Source: Mycobacterium sp. URHB0044
GTDB taxonomy: Bacteria > Actinomycetota > Actinomycetes > Mycobacteriales > Mycobacteriaceae
Direction: 5' to 3'
Assembly: GCF_000620625.1 (NCBI RefSeq)
Contig: NZ_JIAW01000001.1
Location: forward strand, 744,001-808,000
Length of the DNA stretch: 64,000 nucleotides
Shown: positions 56,317 through 64,000 of the stretch, in pieces
How the letters are laid out: the number at the start of each line of letters is the position of its first letter
How positions within the stretch are numbered: the first letter of the stretch is position 1
Made by a program: the position numbers and the translations under genes
Notes under the pieces: model-generated
What the model saw: the letters and a program-made list of their open reading frames with translations, nothing else
The model's database searches: none
Told to the model about the DNA's origin: nothing

Positions 56317-57617
56317 TGAGCGACAAGAGGTTACACCTCGGCTGGTTTATGAACTTCACCGCCAACGAGTGGAACACGCCGTTCGGCAACGACGGCACGC
56401 CGTGGAACGGAAAGTTCTACATCGAGATGGCCCAGGCGATGGAGAAGGCCTGCTTCGACTACATCATGATCGAGGACACCCTCATGGTGTCCGAGGCGTA
56501 CGGCGGCAACTCCGAGGTGTATCTGAAGTACGCGACCATGGCGCCCAAGCACGATCCGGCGCCGCTGGCCGCGATCATGGCCGCCGCGACGTCGAAGATG
56601 GGCGTGGTCGCCACGATGTCGACGACGTTCTATCCGCCGTTCCTGCTCGCGCGCCTGGCCTCCACACTCGACAGCATCGCCGAGGGACGCTTCGGGTGGA
56701 ACATCGTCACCTCCGGTGAGGACGGTTCGGCGCAGAACTTCGGGATGGACAAGCTCACCGAGCACGATCTGCGCTACGACATCGCCGACGAGTACGTCGA
56801 CCTGGTGTGCCAGCTGTGGGATTCGTGGGAGCCCGACGCCGTGGTCCGCGACCAGGAGACCAATACCTATGCGGACTTCAAGAAGGTGCGCGCAATTCAC
56901 TTCGAGGGCAAGTACTTCAAGTCGCGCGGCCCGCTGAACACGGTGCGCTCACCACAGGGTCAGCCGACGTTCGTGCAAGCCGGCGGTTCGCCGAAGGGCC
57001 GCCAGTTCGCGGCGAAGTACGCGGACTCCATCATCGCCGTCGCCAACGGCGTGGATGGCATGAAGTCCTACCGCGACGACGTGCGCGCGCGGGCCGCCGC
57101 GCAGGGCCGCAATCCCGACGACATCAAGGTGCTCTTCGTCGTCAGCCCCACCCTCGGCACGACCGAGGAGGAGGCGTGGGCCCGCAAGAAGGCCGCCGCC
57201 GAGGACCCGGCGTTCTTCGAGCAGGCCCTGGCCAGCATCTCGTCGGTCACCGACATCGACTTCTCGGTCTACGAGCTGGACGAGCCGCTGCCCGAGCTGG
57301 AGACCAACGGCGAGCGCGGATCGCTGGACAAGTTCGCCCAGTGGGGCAGCGGAAAGACGTTGCGCCAGTTGGTTCTCGACGCCGGCGGCACGTCCGACTC
57401 CATCGAGCTGGTGGGCACACCCGACCAGGTCGCCGACAAGATGGGCGAGGCCATGGCCGAGGTCGGCGGCGACGGCTTCCTGATCAGCACCCAGAGGGTC
57501 AGCAAGGCCTACATCACCGAGATCTGCGAGGGACTCATTCCGGCCATGCAGCGCAAGGGACTGGCACGCACCGAGTACACCCAGTCGCACCTACGCGACA
57601 CGCTGCGCGAGTTCTGA
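56316..57617 (+). CDS. LLM-class flavin-dependent monooxygenase, NtaA/SnaA/DszA type (second copy)
   Basis: A 433-residue protein, the same length as its upstream neighbour and clearly its paralogue: HLGWFMNFTANEWNTPF, TTFYPPFLLARLASTLDSIA, RFGWNIVTSGEDGSAQNFG and the shared ending LRDTLREF. ATG 56316 overlaps the preceding TGA. Divergence between the copies, for example in residues 15-30, suggests different substrates or successive steps. The next gene, a RibBA paralogue, starts 2 bases after its stop. Confidence 0.92.
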   Translation: MSDKRLHLGWFMNFTANEWNTPFGNDGTPWNGKFYIEMAQAMEKACFDYIMIEDTLMVSEAYGGNSEVYLKYATMAPKHDPAPLAAIMAAATSKMGVVATMSTTFYPPFLLARLASTLDSIAEGRFGWNIVTSGEDGSAQNFGMDKLTEHDLRYDIADEYVDLVCQLWDSWEPDAVVRDQETNTYADFKKVRAIHFEGKYFKSRGPLNTVRSPQGQPTFVQAGGSPKGRQFAAKYADSIIAVANGVDGMKSYRDDVRARAAAQGRNPDDIKVLFVVSPTLGTTEEEAWARKKAAAEDPAFFEQALASISSVTDIDFSVYELDEPLPELETNGERGSLDKFAQWGSGKTLRQLVLDAGGTSDSIELVGTPDQVADKMGEAMAEVGGDGFLISTQRVSKAYITEICEGLIPAMQRKGLARTEYTQSHLRDTLREF

Positions 57618-57619
57618 GC

Positions 57620-58732
57620 ATGTCGGCGTTGGGGGCTTCGACCGTCGACTCCGCGGTCGCCGCGCTGCGTGCAGGCCGCATGGTGATCGTCGTCGACGCC
57701 GAAAACCCCGATGACGACGGCGATCTCATGCTGGCCGCCGGACACGCCACGCCGGAACGAGTCGCGTTCATGGTGCGGCACACCAGCGGAATCCTTTGCG
57801 TCCCCATGCCGGCAGGCAACCTGGACAGGCTACGTCTGCCACCGATGGTCGCCGTCAACGAGGACCCACGCGGCGCCGGCTACGCCGTGTCGGTGAACGC
57901 CAAGACGGGCATCAACAGCGGAATCTCCGCCGCCGACCGCGCCCGAACGATCGCGCTACTCGCCGACCCCGACACGCAGCCGGGCGATTTGAGTCGGCCC
58001 GGCCACGTGTTCCCGCTACGGGCCGTCGACGGCGGCGTGCTGCGTCGGGCCGGGCACACCGAGGCGGCGGTCGACTTGGTGAGGCTGGCCGGGCTGCCCC
58101 CGGTCGCCGTGATCGGTGAAGTGCTCTGCGACGACGGAGAGGTAGCACGCGGAAAACGACTGCAGGACTTCGCCGAAGAGCACGAGTTGATCATCGTCAC
58201 GATATCGGAGCTGATCGCCCATCGACGCTTGACCGAACGCCTGGTGGAGTTCAAGGCCTCCAGCCGCCTGCCGACGCACCACGGCGAGTTCCAGGCCAAG
58301 GGTTTCCACTCGCTGCTCGACGACCGCGAACACATCGCGCTGGTGATGGGTGACGCACCCCGCCACGGCGACGCGCCGACACTCGTTCGGGTGCATTCGG
58401 AGTGCTTGATGGGCAACGTCTTCGAGTCGGCGGGCTGCGACTGTGGCTCCGAACTCGACGGCGCGTTGCAGATGATCGCCGCCGAGGGTTGCGGCGTGGT
58501 GGTCTATCTGCGCGGCCAGGAGGGGCGCCACGCGTACGGCCTGCAGGATGAGGGGGATGCCCGCAACTACGGCGTCGGGGCGCAGATCCTCAGCGACCTC
58601 GGGGTGCGGCGCATGCGGCTGATCACGAACAACCCCGTCAAGCGAATCGGGCTCGAGGCCTACGGTCTCGAGGTCACCGAAACCGTGGAGCTGCCCGCCT
58701 CGGCCACCGATGAGACGTCAATGTCCTGCTGA
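57620..58732 (+). CDS. divergent RibBA (DHBP synthase / GTP cyclohydrolase II) paralogue
   Basis: A 370-residue protein, shorter than RibBA (about 425). In the DHBP-synthase half the catalytic DRENEGD loop reads NPDDDGD, losing the Arg and Glu; FMVRHTSG and SRPGHVFPLRA remain. In the cyclohydrolase half the zinc site ECLMGNVFESAGCDC is intact, but RGQEGR is followed at once by HAYGLQDEG, a deletion of about 25 residues, and the C-terminal 35 residues are absent; DARNYGVGAQIL and TNNPVKR remain. It may be an altered enzyme. It is coupled with flavin monooxygenase genes. Confidence 0.85.
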   Translation: MSALGASTVDSAVAALRAGRMVIVVDAENPDDDGDLMLAAGHATPERVAFMVRHTSGILCVPMPAGNLDRLRLPPMVAVNEDPRGAGYAVSVNAKTGINSGISAADRARTIALLADPDTQPGDLSRPGHVFPLRAVDGGVLRRAGHTEAAVDLVRLAGLPPVAVIGEVLCDDGEVARGKRLQDFAEEHELIIVTISELIAHRRLTERLVEFKASSRLPTHHGEFQAKGFHSLLDDREHIALVMGDAPRHGDAPTLVRVHSECLMGNVFESAGCDCGSELDGALQMIAAEGCGVVVYLRGQEGRHAYGLQDEGDARNYGVGAQILSDLGVRRMRLITNNPVKRIGLEAYGLEVTETVELPASATDETSMSC

Positions 58733-59901
58733 TGCGCGTCGCGTCCAATCCCCGGTCGCGATGGTTCCTGCCGTTGATGGCGGCCAGCGGGGTCACGATG
58801 AGTCTCACCGCGCCGCTGGAAGTGATCTTCGTCAGCGAGTTCTGGCACAGCAGCCTGTTCATCGGCATCTTCATGCTGAGCGCGGCCGTCGGTGTCATCG
58901 CCGTGGACGTGTTCGGCACCAGGTTCGTGCCGAACCTCGACGCTCGTGCCGCGCTTGCCGTCGGACTCTGTCTGTTCGGCGTCGCATGCATCGGCATGGG
59001 TCTGGCCTCCGGTGGCGTGGTGCTGATGGCGTCGCGAGTGCTGCAGGGCCTCGGCGGCGGAGTGGTGCTCGGTGCAGGCCTGCAGGCCGCGGTGCGGGTC
59101 CATTCCATGGGAGCCGACGTCGCCCGGTCGTTGGGACGGTTCAACGCAGCCTTCCTGTTCGGCGGTGCCATCGGCTCGCCGGGCGGCCTGCTGATCGCCG
59201 GCATCATCGACGGGCGGTTCGGATACCAGGTCGCCTTCGTCGTCACCGGCGTCCTCGCACTGCTGGTGGCGGCCGTCCTTGCCGCCGCGGTGCCGAGCCT
59301 GGCCGCCCCGTCGGGAATGCTCCCGCCGCGCATCGGACTGCCGCGCTTCGAGCGGATACCCGGCAGCGGTGCCGCGCTACTGCTGGCCATGAGCGGCGAC
59401 TTCCTGCGTGGCGGAGTGCTTTTCACCGCCCTACCCCTCGCGGGTGCCGCGCGGGACTACCCCACGATGACGATCACCGTCGCCATCGCATTGATGTCCG
59501 GCGTCGAGATCGTCGTCCTCGCCGTGGCGTACCGGCTCATCCAGCACGTCGGGATGACGAGCATGCTCATCGCCTCGTTCGGGCTGGGAACGTTGTGCGC
59601 GATCACGCTCGCCGTCATGCCCGGTGCGACGACCTACCTGGTGGTGTCCGCGCTGTTCGGCGTCAGCCTGGCAGGCGCCACCGCAGGCCTGCCGGTGCTC
59701 GTCGTCACCCACGTCGGCGAATCCTCGGCCGGGCTGGCGAAGTTCCGCATCTCGGCGGGCATCGGGATCCTGGCGGGTTCGGTCGGCTGCGCGGTGCTGG
59801 CCAACCAGATCGGCATCGCGGCACTGTTCGCGGTCGTCGCCGTGGTCCTGCTGGGCAGCGCGCAGCTCGCGCACTTCGTCGGGCGACGCGTGGCAACGTA
59901 A
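58732..59901 (+). CDS. MFS transporter
   Basis: A 389-residue membrane protein with 11-12 hydrophobic helices. The loop after the second helix has a GTRFVPNLDAR pattern and RVLQGLGGGVVLGAGLQA lies in helix 4, as in drug/H+ antiporter-type MFS proteins. Its ATG overlaps the RibBA-like stop (TGATG), so it belongs to the E1-monooxygenase operon and may export a product or import a substrate of the pathway. Confidence 0.87.
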   Translation: MRVASNPRSRWFLPLMAASGVTMSLTAPLEVIFVSEFWHSSLFIGIFMLSAAVGVIAVDVFGTRFVPNLDARAALAVGLCLFGVACIGMGLASGGVVLMASRVLQGLGGGVVLGAGLQAAVRVHSMGADVARSLGRFNAAFLFGGAIGSPGGLLIAGIIDGRFGYQVAFVVTGVLALLVAAVLAAAVPSLAAPSGMLPPRIGLPRFERIPGSGAALLLAMSGDFLRGGVLFTALPLAGAARDYPTMTITVAIALMSGVEIVVLAVAYRLIQHVGMTSMLIASFGLGTLCAITLAVMPGATTYLVVSALFGVSLAGATAGLPVLVVTHVGESSAGLAKFRISAGIGILAGSVGCAVLANQIGIAALFAVVAVVLLGSAQLAHFVGRRVAT

Positions 59902-59957
59902 CTCGGGCGAAGCAACGACGCCCGAGCCCGTTAACAATCGACTGATCCAATGAACAC

Positions 59958-60767
59958 GTGTCAATACGTGAACCAGCTCCCTACGGCGCATGCCAAGCGC
60001 GGCTCTACCCTGCGGCACACGTCCGTCCGGAAGTGCAGTACCAGCGGCAACGCCAAAGCCCCGACCGGCTGAACAATTCCGCGCGACGCACCTACGACCT
60101 GCTGCGGTCGACCCTCGTCACGACCGGCCGGAACATGGTCCTCGTCGAACGGGAGCTGACCGACGCGTTGTCGGCCAGCCGCAACACCGTGCGGGCCGTG
60201 CTCCAGCAACTCGCCCGCGAGGGCCTCGTCACGCGGGAGCCGAAGAACGGGACGCGGGCGACGGGGTCCCTCCTCCTGCGGATCGACGAGCTCAGCGCCG
60301 TCAACCAGTTCGTCGGTGAGCCGTCGGCCCGGTTCGAGGCGCGCACGCTCGAACGTCGACCGCTCGGTTGCCCGCCGATGGTTCGCGATCGGCTACGCCT
60401 GCCGGCCGGCTGGACCGTCCTGATGATCGAGAGCCTCGTCCTGCAGGACGAGGTCCCGCTGGGGTTGGCCGTCAGCTACATCGCCCTCGGGGAACAGGAC
60501 TCGCCGGACTTCGACGTGGACGAGCCGGACGTCATCCTGTTGCTCGAGCGTCAGCTCGGGATACGCATCGGCGGCAGCCAGACCACCGTCGGCGCGGTCG
60601 CCGCCGATGAGCAGACCGCTGAGCTCGTCGGCGTCAGGGTCGGCGCGCCGCTGGTCTGGCTCGAGGACCTCATCGAGGACGAGAACGGGCAGCCGCGGGC
60701 GCTGTCCCAGCTCAAACTGCGTGGCGACCGAGTCGCCTTCTCCGCCAAGGCTTATCGGACCGCCTGA
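59958..60767 (+). CDS. GntR-family regulator with UTRA effector domain
   Basis: A 269-residue GntR/HutC regulator. The winged HTH (about 40-105) has LVERELTDALSASRNTVRAVLQQLAREGLVTREPKNGT, and a UTRA domain follows to the C-terminus. GTG 59958 is the longest start; the first 25 residues look atypical and GTG 60033 may be the true one. As the last rightward gene after the monooxygenase operon it is the obvious regulator of the region. Its second half is overlapped by 375 bases of the convergent MFS frame. Confidence 0.87.
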   Translation: MSIREPAPYGACQARLYPAAHVRPEVQYQRQRQSPDRLNNSARRTYDLLRSTLVTTGRNMVLVERELTDALSASRNTVRAVLQQLAREGLVTREPKNGTRATGSLLLRIDELSAVNQFVGEPSARFEARTLERRPLGCPPMVRDRLRLPAGWTVLMIESLVLQDEVPLGLAVSYIALGEQDSPDFDVDEPDVILLLERQLGIRIGGSQTTVGAVAADEQTAELVGVRVGAPLVWLEDLIEDENGQPRALSQLKLRGDRVAFSAKAYRTA

Positions 60768-61913
60768 CGGCCCCAGCATCCGTCGGTTGGCCAACAGCGT
60801 CGCCCCGAGCACCGCCAGACCCACCACCGCCGACACCAGCATCGCGAGTTGGGCGCCCAGCAGGCTCGATGCGACGCCAAGGAGCACCATGCCCGTCGGC
60901 AGAGCGATGCCGATCGTCGTGGTGACCAATCCGAGCGCGGCAGTGCGGTGGTGGGGCGAGACCGTTGCCACGGGCAGCGTGGCTTGCGTCGCGCCGAACA
61001 GGCCCTGGCCGATGCCCGCTACGCCGAGGGCGAGAAGCGCGACGGCAAGTACGGGGGTGTAGGCGACTATTCCCAAGCAGCACAGGCACACCGCCACCCC
61101 GAACGAGTACGCGATCATCGGCCGCCGCACCGGCCGGACCACCAACGCTGCAGCGATCACCAATTGCACGACGCCGGCCGTCGCACCGATCACGCCCGTC
61201 ATCGCCGCCCCGGCGCCGAGGTGTTTGGCGATGACCGGCACCAGCGGCATGAACGCGAAGTAGAAGAGATTGCAGATCACCGTCACCAGAAGGATCACGA
61301 CGAGCGGTCGTGAGTTCCGCAGCAACCGCCAGTCGGCCTCCGTCCGCGCCACGCGGATGGTGGTCGTGGCAGGTGCCCCTCGGGTCACGCGCCAGAACAG
61401 CAGTGCCGAGCACGCGAGTAGGGCAGCCGGAACGGCGAACGCCACGCCGAGTCCGAATGCTGCGACGGTGATCCCGCCGACCAGTGGTCCCAGCATCATC
61501 GCGCTGGCGATTCCGGTGACCTCGGCGTTGAGCACCCTGGTCGAGCGCACCGGCCCGGCCAGCTGGAACAGCAGTTCGCGTTGTGCGGTCATGTTCACCA
61601 TTCCGCCTATGCCGTAGGCGAACTCGAACGGGTAGACCATCCAGACGTCGACGGAGCCGCTGCCGACGAGCACGGCCATCAGCACAGAGATCGGCAGCAG
61701 CGCGAGCTCCGTGAGCAGGACCAGCTTCCGCGGCTCCACGCCGACCCGCGACGACACGTAGCTGCCCAGCAGCATCGGCGCGAACATGGCGACACCGACG
61801 AACTGGTTCGCAATCGGCTGCGCGCCAAGGTGAGTGACGAGATAGGTGCCGAGAAACAACCCCGCCCAACGGGTCAGGTGCCACATCCACGAGCTGATCA
61901 GCAGCCACGGCAC
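60393..61913 (-). CDS. MFS transporter with long antisense-overlapping C-terminus
   Basis: A 506-residue frame. Residues 1 to about 380 are a normal MFS transporter with 11-12 helices (MTGVIGATAGVVQLVIAAAL and the GIGQGLFGATQATLPV repeats). After ANRRMLGPSGG, where such proteins end, the frame continues for about 125 hydrophilic Asp/Gln-rich residues that lie antisense to the gntR gene. No stop occurs before 60393. The tail could be real, or the stop was lost through a mutation or sequence error near 60768. Start is GTG 61913. Last gene of the leftward ABC-permease operon. Confidence 0.8.
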   Translation of the reverse strand: MPWLLISSWMWHLTRWAGLFLGTYLVTHLGAQPIANQFVGVAMFAPMLLGSYVSSRVGVEPRKLVLLTELALLPISVLMAVLVGSGSVDVWMVYPFEFAYGIGGMVNMTAQRELLFQLAGPVRSTRVLNAEVTGIASAMMLGPLVGGITVAAFGLGVAFAVPAALLACSALLFWRVTRGAPATTTIRVARTEADWRLLRNSRPLVVILLVTVICNLFYFAFMPLVPVIAKHLGAGAAMTGVIGATAGVVQLVIAAALVVRPVRRPMIAYSFGVAVCLCCLGIVAYTPVLAVALLALGVAGIGQGLFGATQATLPVATVSPHHRTAALGLVTTTIGIALPTGMVLLGVASSLLGAQLAMLVSAVVGLAVLGATLLANRRMLGPSGGPISLGGEGDSVATQFELGQRPRLPVLVLDEVLEPDQRRADPDADELSGLLIGGDRADGGLAAADAYPELTLEQQDDVRLVHVEVRRVLFPEGDVADGQPQRDLVLQDEALDHQDGPAGRQA

Positions 61914-61921
61914 CGAACCGT

Positions 61922-62917
61922 TCAGAGCGCGACTCGGGGATCCGCTACCGACTGCAGGGCGTCGACGACGATGTTGGTCACCACGTAGAGCAGTCCGATC
62001 ACGAGCGTCACCCCCGCGATCGCGTTGAAGTCGGCCTTGTCGATCGCCCGCGAGATGTACTGCCCGATACCGGGTCGGGCGAAGATCAACTCGACGAGGA
62101 TGCAGTTGCCGAGCATCACCGCGACCTGCAGGCCGATCAGGGCGAATACCGGCCCCATCGAGTTGCGCAGCGCGTGCACGATGAGGATTCGCTTCTCGCC
62201 GAGGCCAATTGCGCGAGCCGTCCGGGTGTGGTCGGCGCGCATCGTGGCCTCCAGACTACTGCGCAGCACGCGGCCGACGGCCACGGCAGGGGTGATTGCC
62301 AGGCAGAAGGCAGGCAGCAGAAGGTGATACAGGTCGTCGACGAAGATCTCGGGACGCCCGGCGATCAGGCTGTCGATGAGCAGCGAGTGCGTGGGCCCGG
62401 TGGGGGCGTCGAGATACGACGTTTGGTCGGTGATCGGCAGGATCGGCAGGAAGCGGTAGAACACCACCATGCCGATCAGACAGGCGAGGAACACCGGCAC
62501 CGACGCGCCCGACACCATGACGACACGCAATACCCCAGATCCCCGCCAGCCCTGTGCCGTCGCCAGGCCAAGGAAGAAGCCGATCAGGGCGGTGAAGATG
62601 AGCGCGACGCCGAGGAGTTCCAGCGTCACGGGAAGGAACTTCGCGATGTCGGAGAGGACCGGCGTGCGCGTGAGGCTCGACTGGCCGAGGTCGCCCTGCA
62701 CGGCATGGACCAGGTAGTTCCAAAATTGGAGGGGGAACGGCTGATCGAGCCCGAGTTGATGGCGTCCGGCGGCGTATACCTCCGGCGAGGCCTTCGCACC
62801 GACGAGCGCGGCAACCGGATCGACCGGTGCCACCTTCTGCAGAGAGAAGACTGCAAGCACCAGGACCAGCAGGACGGGGATCGCGCCGAGCAACCGGCGG
62901 GGCAGCACGGTCAACAT
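61922..62917 (-). CDS. dipeptide/oligopeptide-type ABC transporter permease (DppB-like)
   Basis: A 331-residue permease with six hydrophobic helices; the DppB N-terminal pattern (LPRRLLGAIPVLLVLVLAVF, GLDQPFPLQFWNYL) and the EAA loop (DHTRTARAIGLGEKRILIVHALRNS) are clear. It overlaps the DppC-like gene by one base (TGATG). The family takes up peptides, nickel, opines or chelates. No ATPase or binding protein is in the window, and they may lie beyond the right edge. Confidence 0.92.
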   Translation of the reverse strand: MLTVLPRRLLGAIPVLLVLVLAVFSLQKVAPVDPVAALVGAKASPEVYAAGRHQLGLDQPFPLQFWNYLVHAVQGDLGQSSLTRTPVLSDIAKFLPVTLELLGVALIFTALIGFFLGLATAQGWRGSGVLRVVMVSGASVPVFLACLIGMVVFYRFLPILPITDQTSYLDAPTGPTHSLLIDSLIAGRPEIFVDDLYHLLLPAFCLAITPAVAVGRVLRSSLEATMRADHTRTARAIGLGEKRILIVHALRNSMGPVFALIGLQVAVMLGNCILVELIFARPGIGQYISRAIDKADFNAIAGVTLVIGLLYVVTNIVVDALQSVADPRVAL

Positions 62918-63795
62918 CAGCGATCACGAATCCGGTCGCGAATCGCGTCGCCCGCAAAGTTGGCGACGATCGCGATGAGTGCCACCGCGATGGCCGGCAT
63001 CACGGGTATCCACCACGCGCTGAAGATGTAGGTAAGTCCCTGTGCGCTCATCGATCCCAGTTCGGGTGCGGGCTGCGGCGCGCCGAGGCCGAGGAACGAC
63101 AGGGTGGCCAGCATCAGGACGAGCGCCGCGACGTCGAGGCTCGCGGTGACGATCGTGACCGGCACGGCACCGGGCAGTAGATGGCGGGAGATCAGCCGCC
63201 ACCAACTCACACCGCCGACCTGAGCGGCCTCCATGTGCGGCGAGGCCCGCAGCTTGCGCACCTCAGAGCGCACGATGCGGGTGTACAGGGGCCACCACAC
63301 GATCGCCACGCCGATGAGCGTGTGGACGTAGGACCGCCCGAGGGCAGCCACCACCGCCAGGGCGAGGATCGGGCCCGGCAGTGCGAGGAACGCGTCGGTC
63401 ATGCGCATGAGGACGGCGTCGAACCAGCCGCCGAATGCGCCGGCGACCAACCCGATGAGACCACCGAAGACGACCCCGAACGCAACCACGGCCAGGGCGC
63501 CGAACCAGCTCATCTGCATGCCGCACAGCACCCGGCTCAGGACATCGCGGCCCACGGTGTCGGTGCCGAGCAGGTTGACGGCGTTGGGCGCGGCCATCGG
63601 CTGTCCGGCCACGGCCAGTGGGTCGTACGGTGCGATCTGCCCGGCGAAGATCGTGACGACGAACATCGCCGCCAGCGCCCCGAAGGCGACGTAGCTGGGC
63701 ACCGAGGTGCCAAGGAAGTACTGCCGGATCGCCAGCCCGGCCCGACTCCTATAGTGCACCAGTCCCGTTGGCACGTAGTACTCGGCAACTGCCAT
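62917..63795 (-). CDS. dipeptide/oligopeptide-type ABC transporter permease (DppC-like)
   Basis: A 292-residue permease: an N-terminal helix (YVAFGALAAMFVVTIFAG), then the conserved NLLGTDTVGRDVLSRVLCG, further helices and the EAA loop around EVRKLRASPHMEAAQVGG. AGGAGAT lies just before ATG 63795. It precedes the dppB-like gene, the reverse of the usual B-C order. With a monooxygenase gene upstream on the same strand, the uptake of a chelate or similar compound is plausible (inference). Confidence 0.92.
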   Translation of the reverse strand: MAVAEYYVPTGLVHYRSRAGLAIRQYFLGTSVPSYVAFGALAAMFVVTIFAGQIAPYDPLAVAGQPMAAPNAVNLLGTDTVGRDVLSRVLCGMQMSWFGALAVVAFGVVFGGLIGLVAGAFGGWFDAVLMRMTDAFLALPGPILALAVVAALGRSYVHTLIGVAIVWWPLYTRIVRSEVRKLRASPHMEAAQVGGVSWWRLISRHLLPGAVPVTIVTASLDVAALVLMLATLSFLGLGAPQPAPELGSMSAQGLTYIFSAWWIPVMPAIAVALIAIVANFAGDAIRDRIRDR

Positions 63796-63815
63796 GGCAT
63801 CTCCTTCTGTGTTCG

Positions 63816-63868
63816 GCGATTTCGGCGTGATCGGTCTCGCTCAACGTGACAGATCACGCCGAAATCGC
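63816..63868. repeat. 17-bp perfect inverted repeat between monooxygenase and permease genes
   Basis: Arms 63816-63832 and 63852-63868 are perfect complements (GCGATTTCGGCGTGATC and its reverse complement) around a 19-base loop, starting 8 bases after the partial monooxygenase stop. There is no following T-run on either strand, so an intrinsic terminator is uncertain. It may protect or attenuate the message, or be a protein-binding site. Confidence 0.7.
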
Positions 63869-63875
63869 TTGGGGG

Positions 63876-64000
63876 CTAGAACTCGCGCAGCGTCTCCCGC
63901 AGGGTGGACTTGGTGTACTCGGTGCGGGTCAGGCCCAGGCGTTGCAGCTCGGGGACCAAACCGTCGGTGATCGACGAGATGTAGTTCCGGTTCAGATCCC
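63876..64000 (-). CDS. LLM-class flavin-dependent monooxygenase, C-terminal fragment at window edge
   Basis: The last 40 residues, ending LRETLREF before a TAG at 63876-63878, match the C-termini of the two DszA/NtaA-type monooxygenases at 55-57.6 kb (YISSITDGLVPELQRLGLTR). The rest lies beyond the right edge. It is thus a third member of the set, transcribed with the ABC permeases. A one-base partial codon is at the edge. Confidence 0.88.
   Translation of the reverse strand, partial: DLNRNYISSITDGLVPELQRLGLTRTEYTKSTLRETLREF

Noticed and set aside
63816..63868. Rho-independent terminator
   Set aside because: The stem is strong, but no run of T follows on either strand and the same-strand permease gene begins 21 bases further on with its own ribosome-binding site.

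Overview
The window is high-GC DNA with dense, often translationally coupled genes and frequent GTG starts. It carries several gene families typical of mycobacteria: an MmpS/MmpL pair, a fatty acyl-AMP ligase, two secreted cutinases, a DUF222/HNH (13E12-type) protein, a DUF3298/MPT64-like lipoprotein, DUF3558- and DUF4232-type exported proteins, and an AtpE-like c subunit close to the M. tuberculosis protein. A saprophytic, metabolically versatile Mycolicibacterium-type chromosome fits best (inference). I see no rRNA, tRNA, CRISPR array, insertion sequence or prophage. No gene-free stretch exceeds about 240 bases.

Left part (1-13.6 kb): an alpha/beta hydrolase (cut by the edge), an HD-domain protein and two SDR oxidoreductases precede a two-armed carbon-utilisation locus. 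The left arm is hydroxypyruvate isomerase, tartronate-semialdehyde-type reductase and transketolase. The right arm is a LysR regulator, APC permease, mutarotase-like protein, aldo/keto reductase, amidohydrolase (lactonase-like) and class-III aminotransferase. Two copies of the same LysR-type operator, in opposite orientation, sit in front of the two arms.

Middle part (13.6-34.5 kb): four consecutive exported proteins or lipoproteins; a free-standing second copy of ATP synthase subunit c (AtpE) under an unusual dyad operator; a cutinase; a polar amino-acid ABC importer; a GH16 glucanase; release factor 3; a Ski2-like helicase; a NUDIX hydrolase; the DUF222/HNH protein; a second cutinase; an ECF41/SigJ-type sigma factor coupled to an FAD oxidoreductase; an aldo/keto reductase; an NDH-2-like enzyme; and an OhrR-like MarR regulator with a DUF5313 membrane protein.

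Right-middle (34.5-51.8 kb): an HxlR-type repressor faces an eight-gene leftward operon (FMN reductase, APC permease, a tandem Rid-like protein, FAH-family hydrolase, RidA, amidase, cupin, SufS-like PLP enzyme). This looks like catabolism of an amino- or amide-containing organic acid. Next come an orphan FAAL, an XRE regulator, aldo/keto reductases (one with an apparent frameshift), cupins, and a divergent MarR / mmpS-mmpL-membrane protein locus with a readable promoter and operator.

Right end (51.8-64 kb): a toroid (squalene-cyclase-like) protein, a fused alpha-beta 2-oxo acid dehydrogenase E1, two tandem DszA/NtaA-type flavin monooxygenases (a third is cut by the right edge), a divergent RibBA paralogue, MFS transporters, a GntR regulator and Dpp-type ABC permeases. 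Together these suggest uptake and oxidative attack on a xenobiotic, chelator or organosulfur compound, with local flavin supply (inference).

The most striking single item is the orphan AtpE paralogue: it keeps the proton-binding Glu but differs at several positions that contact bedaquiline.
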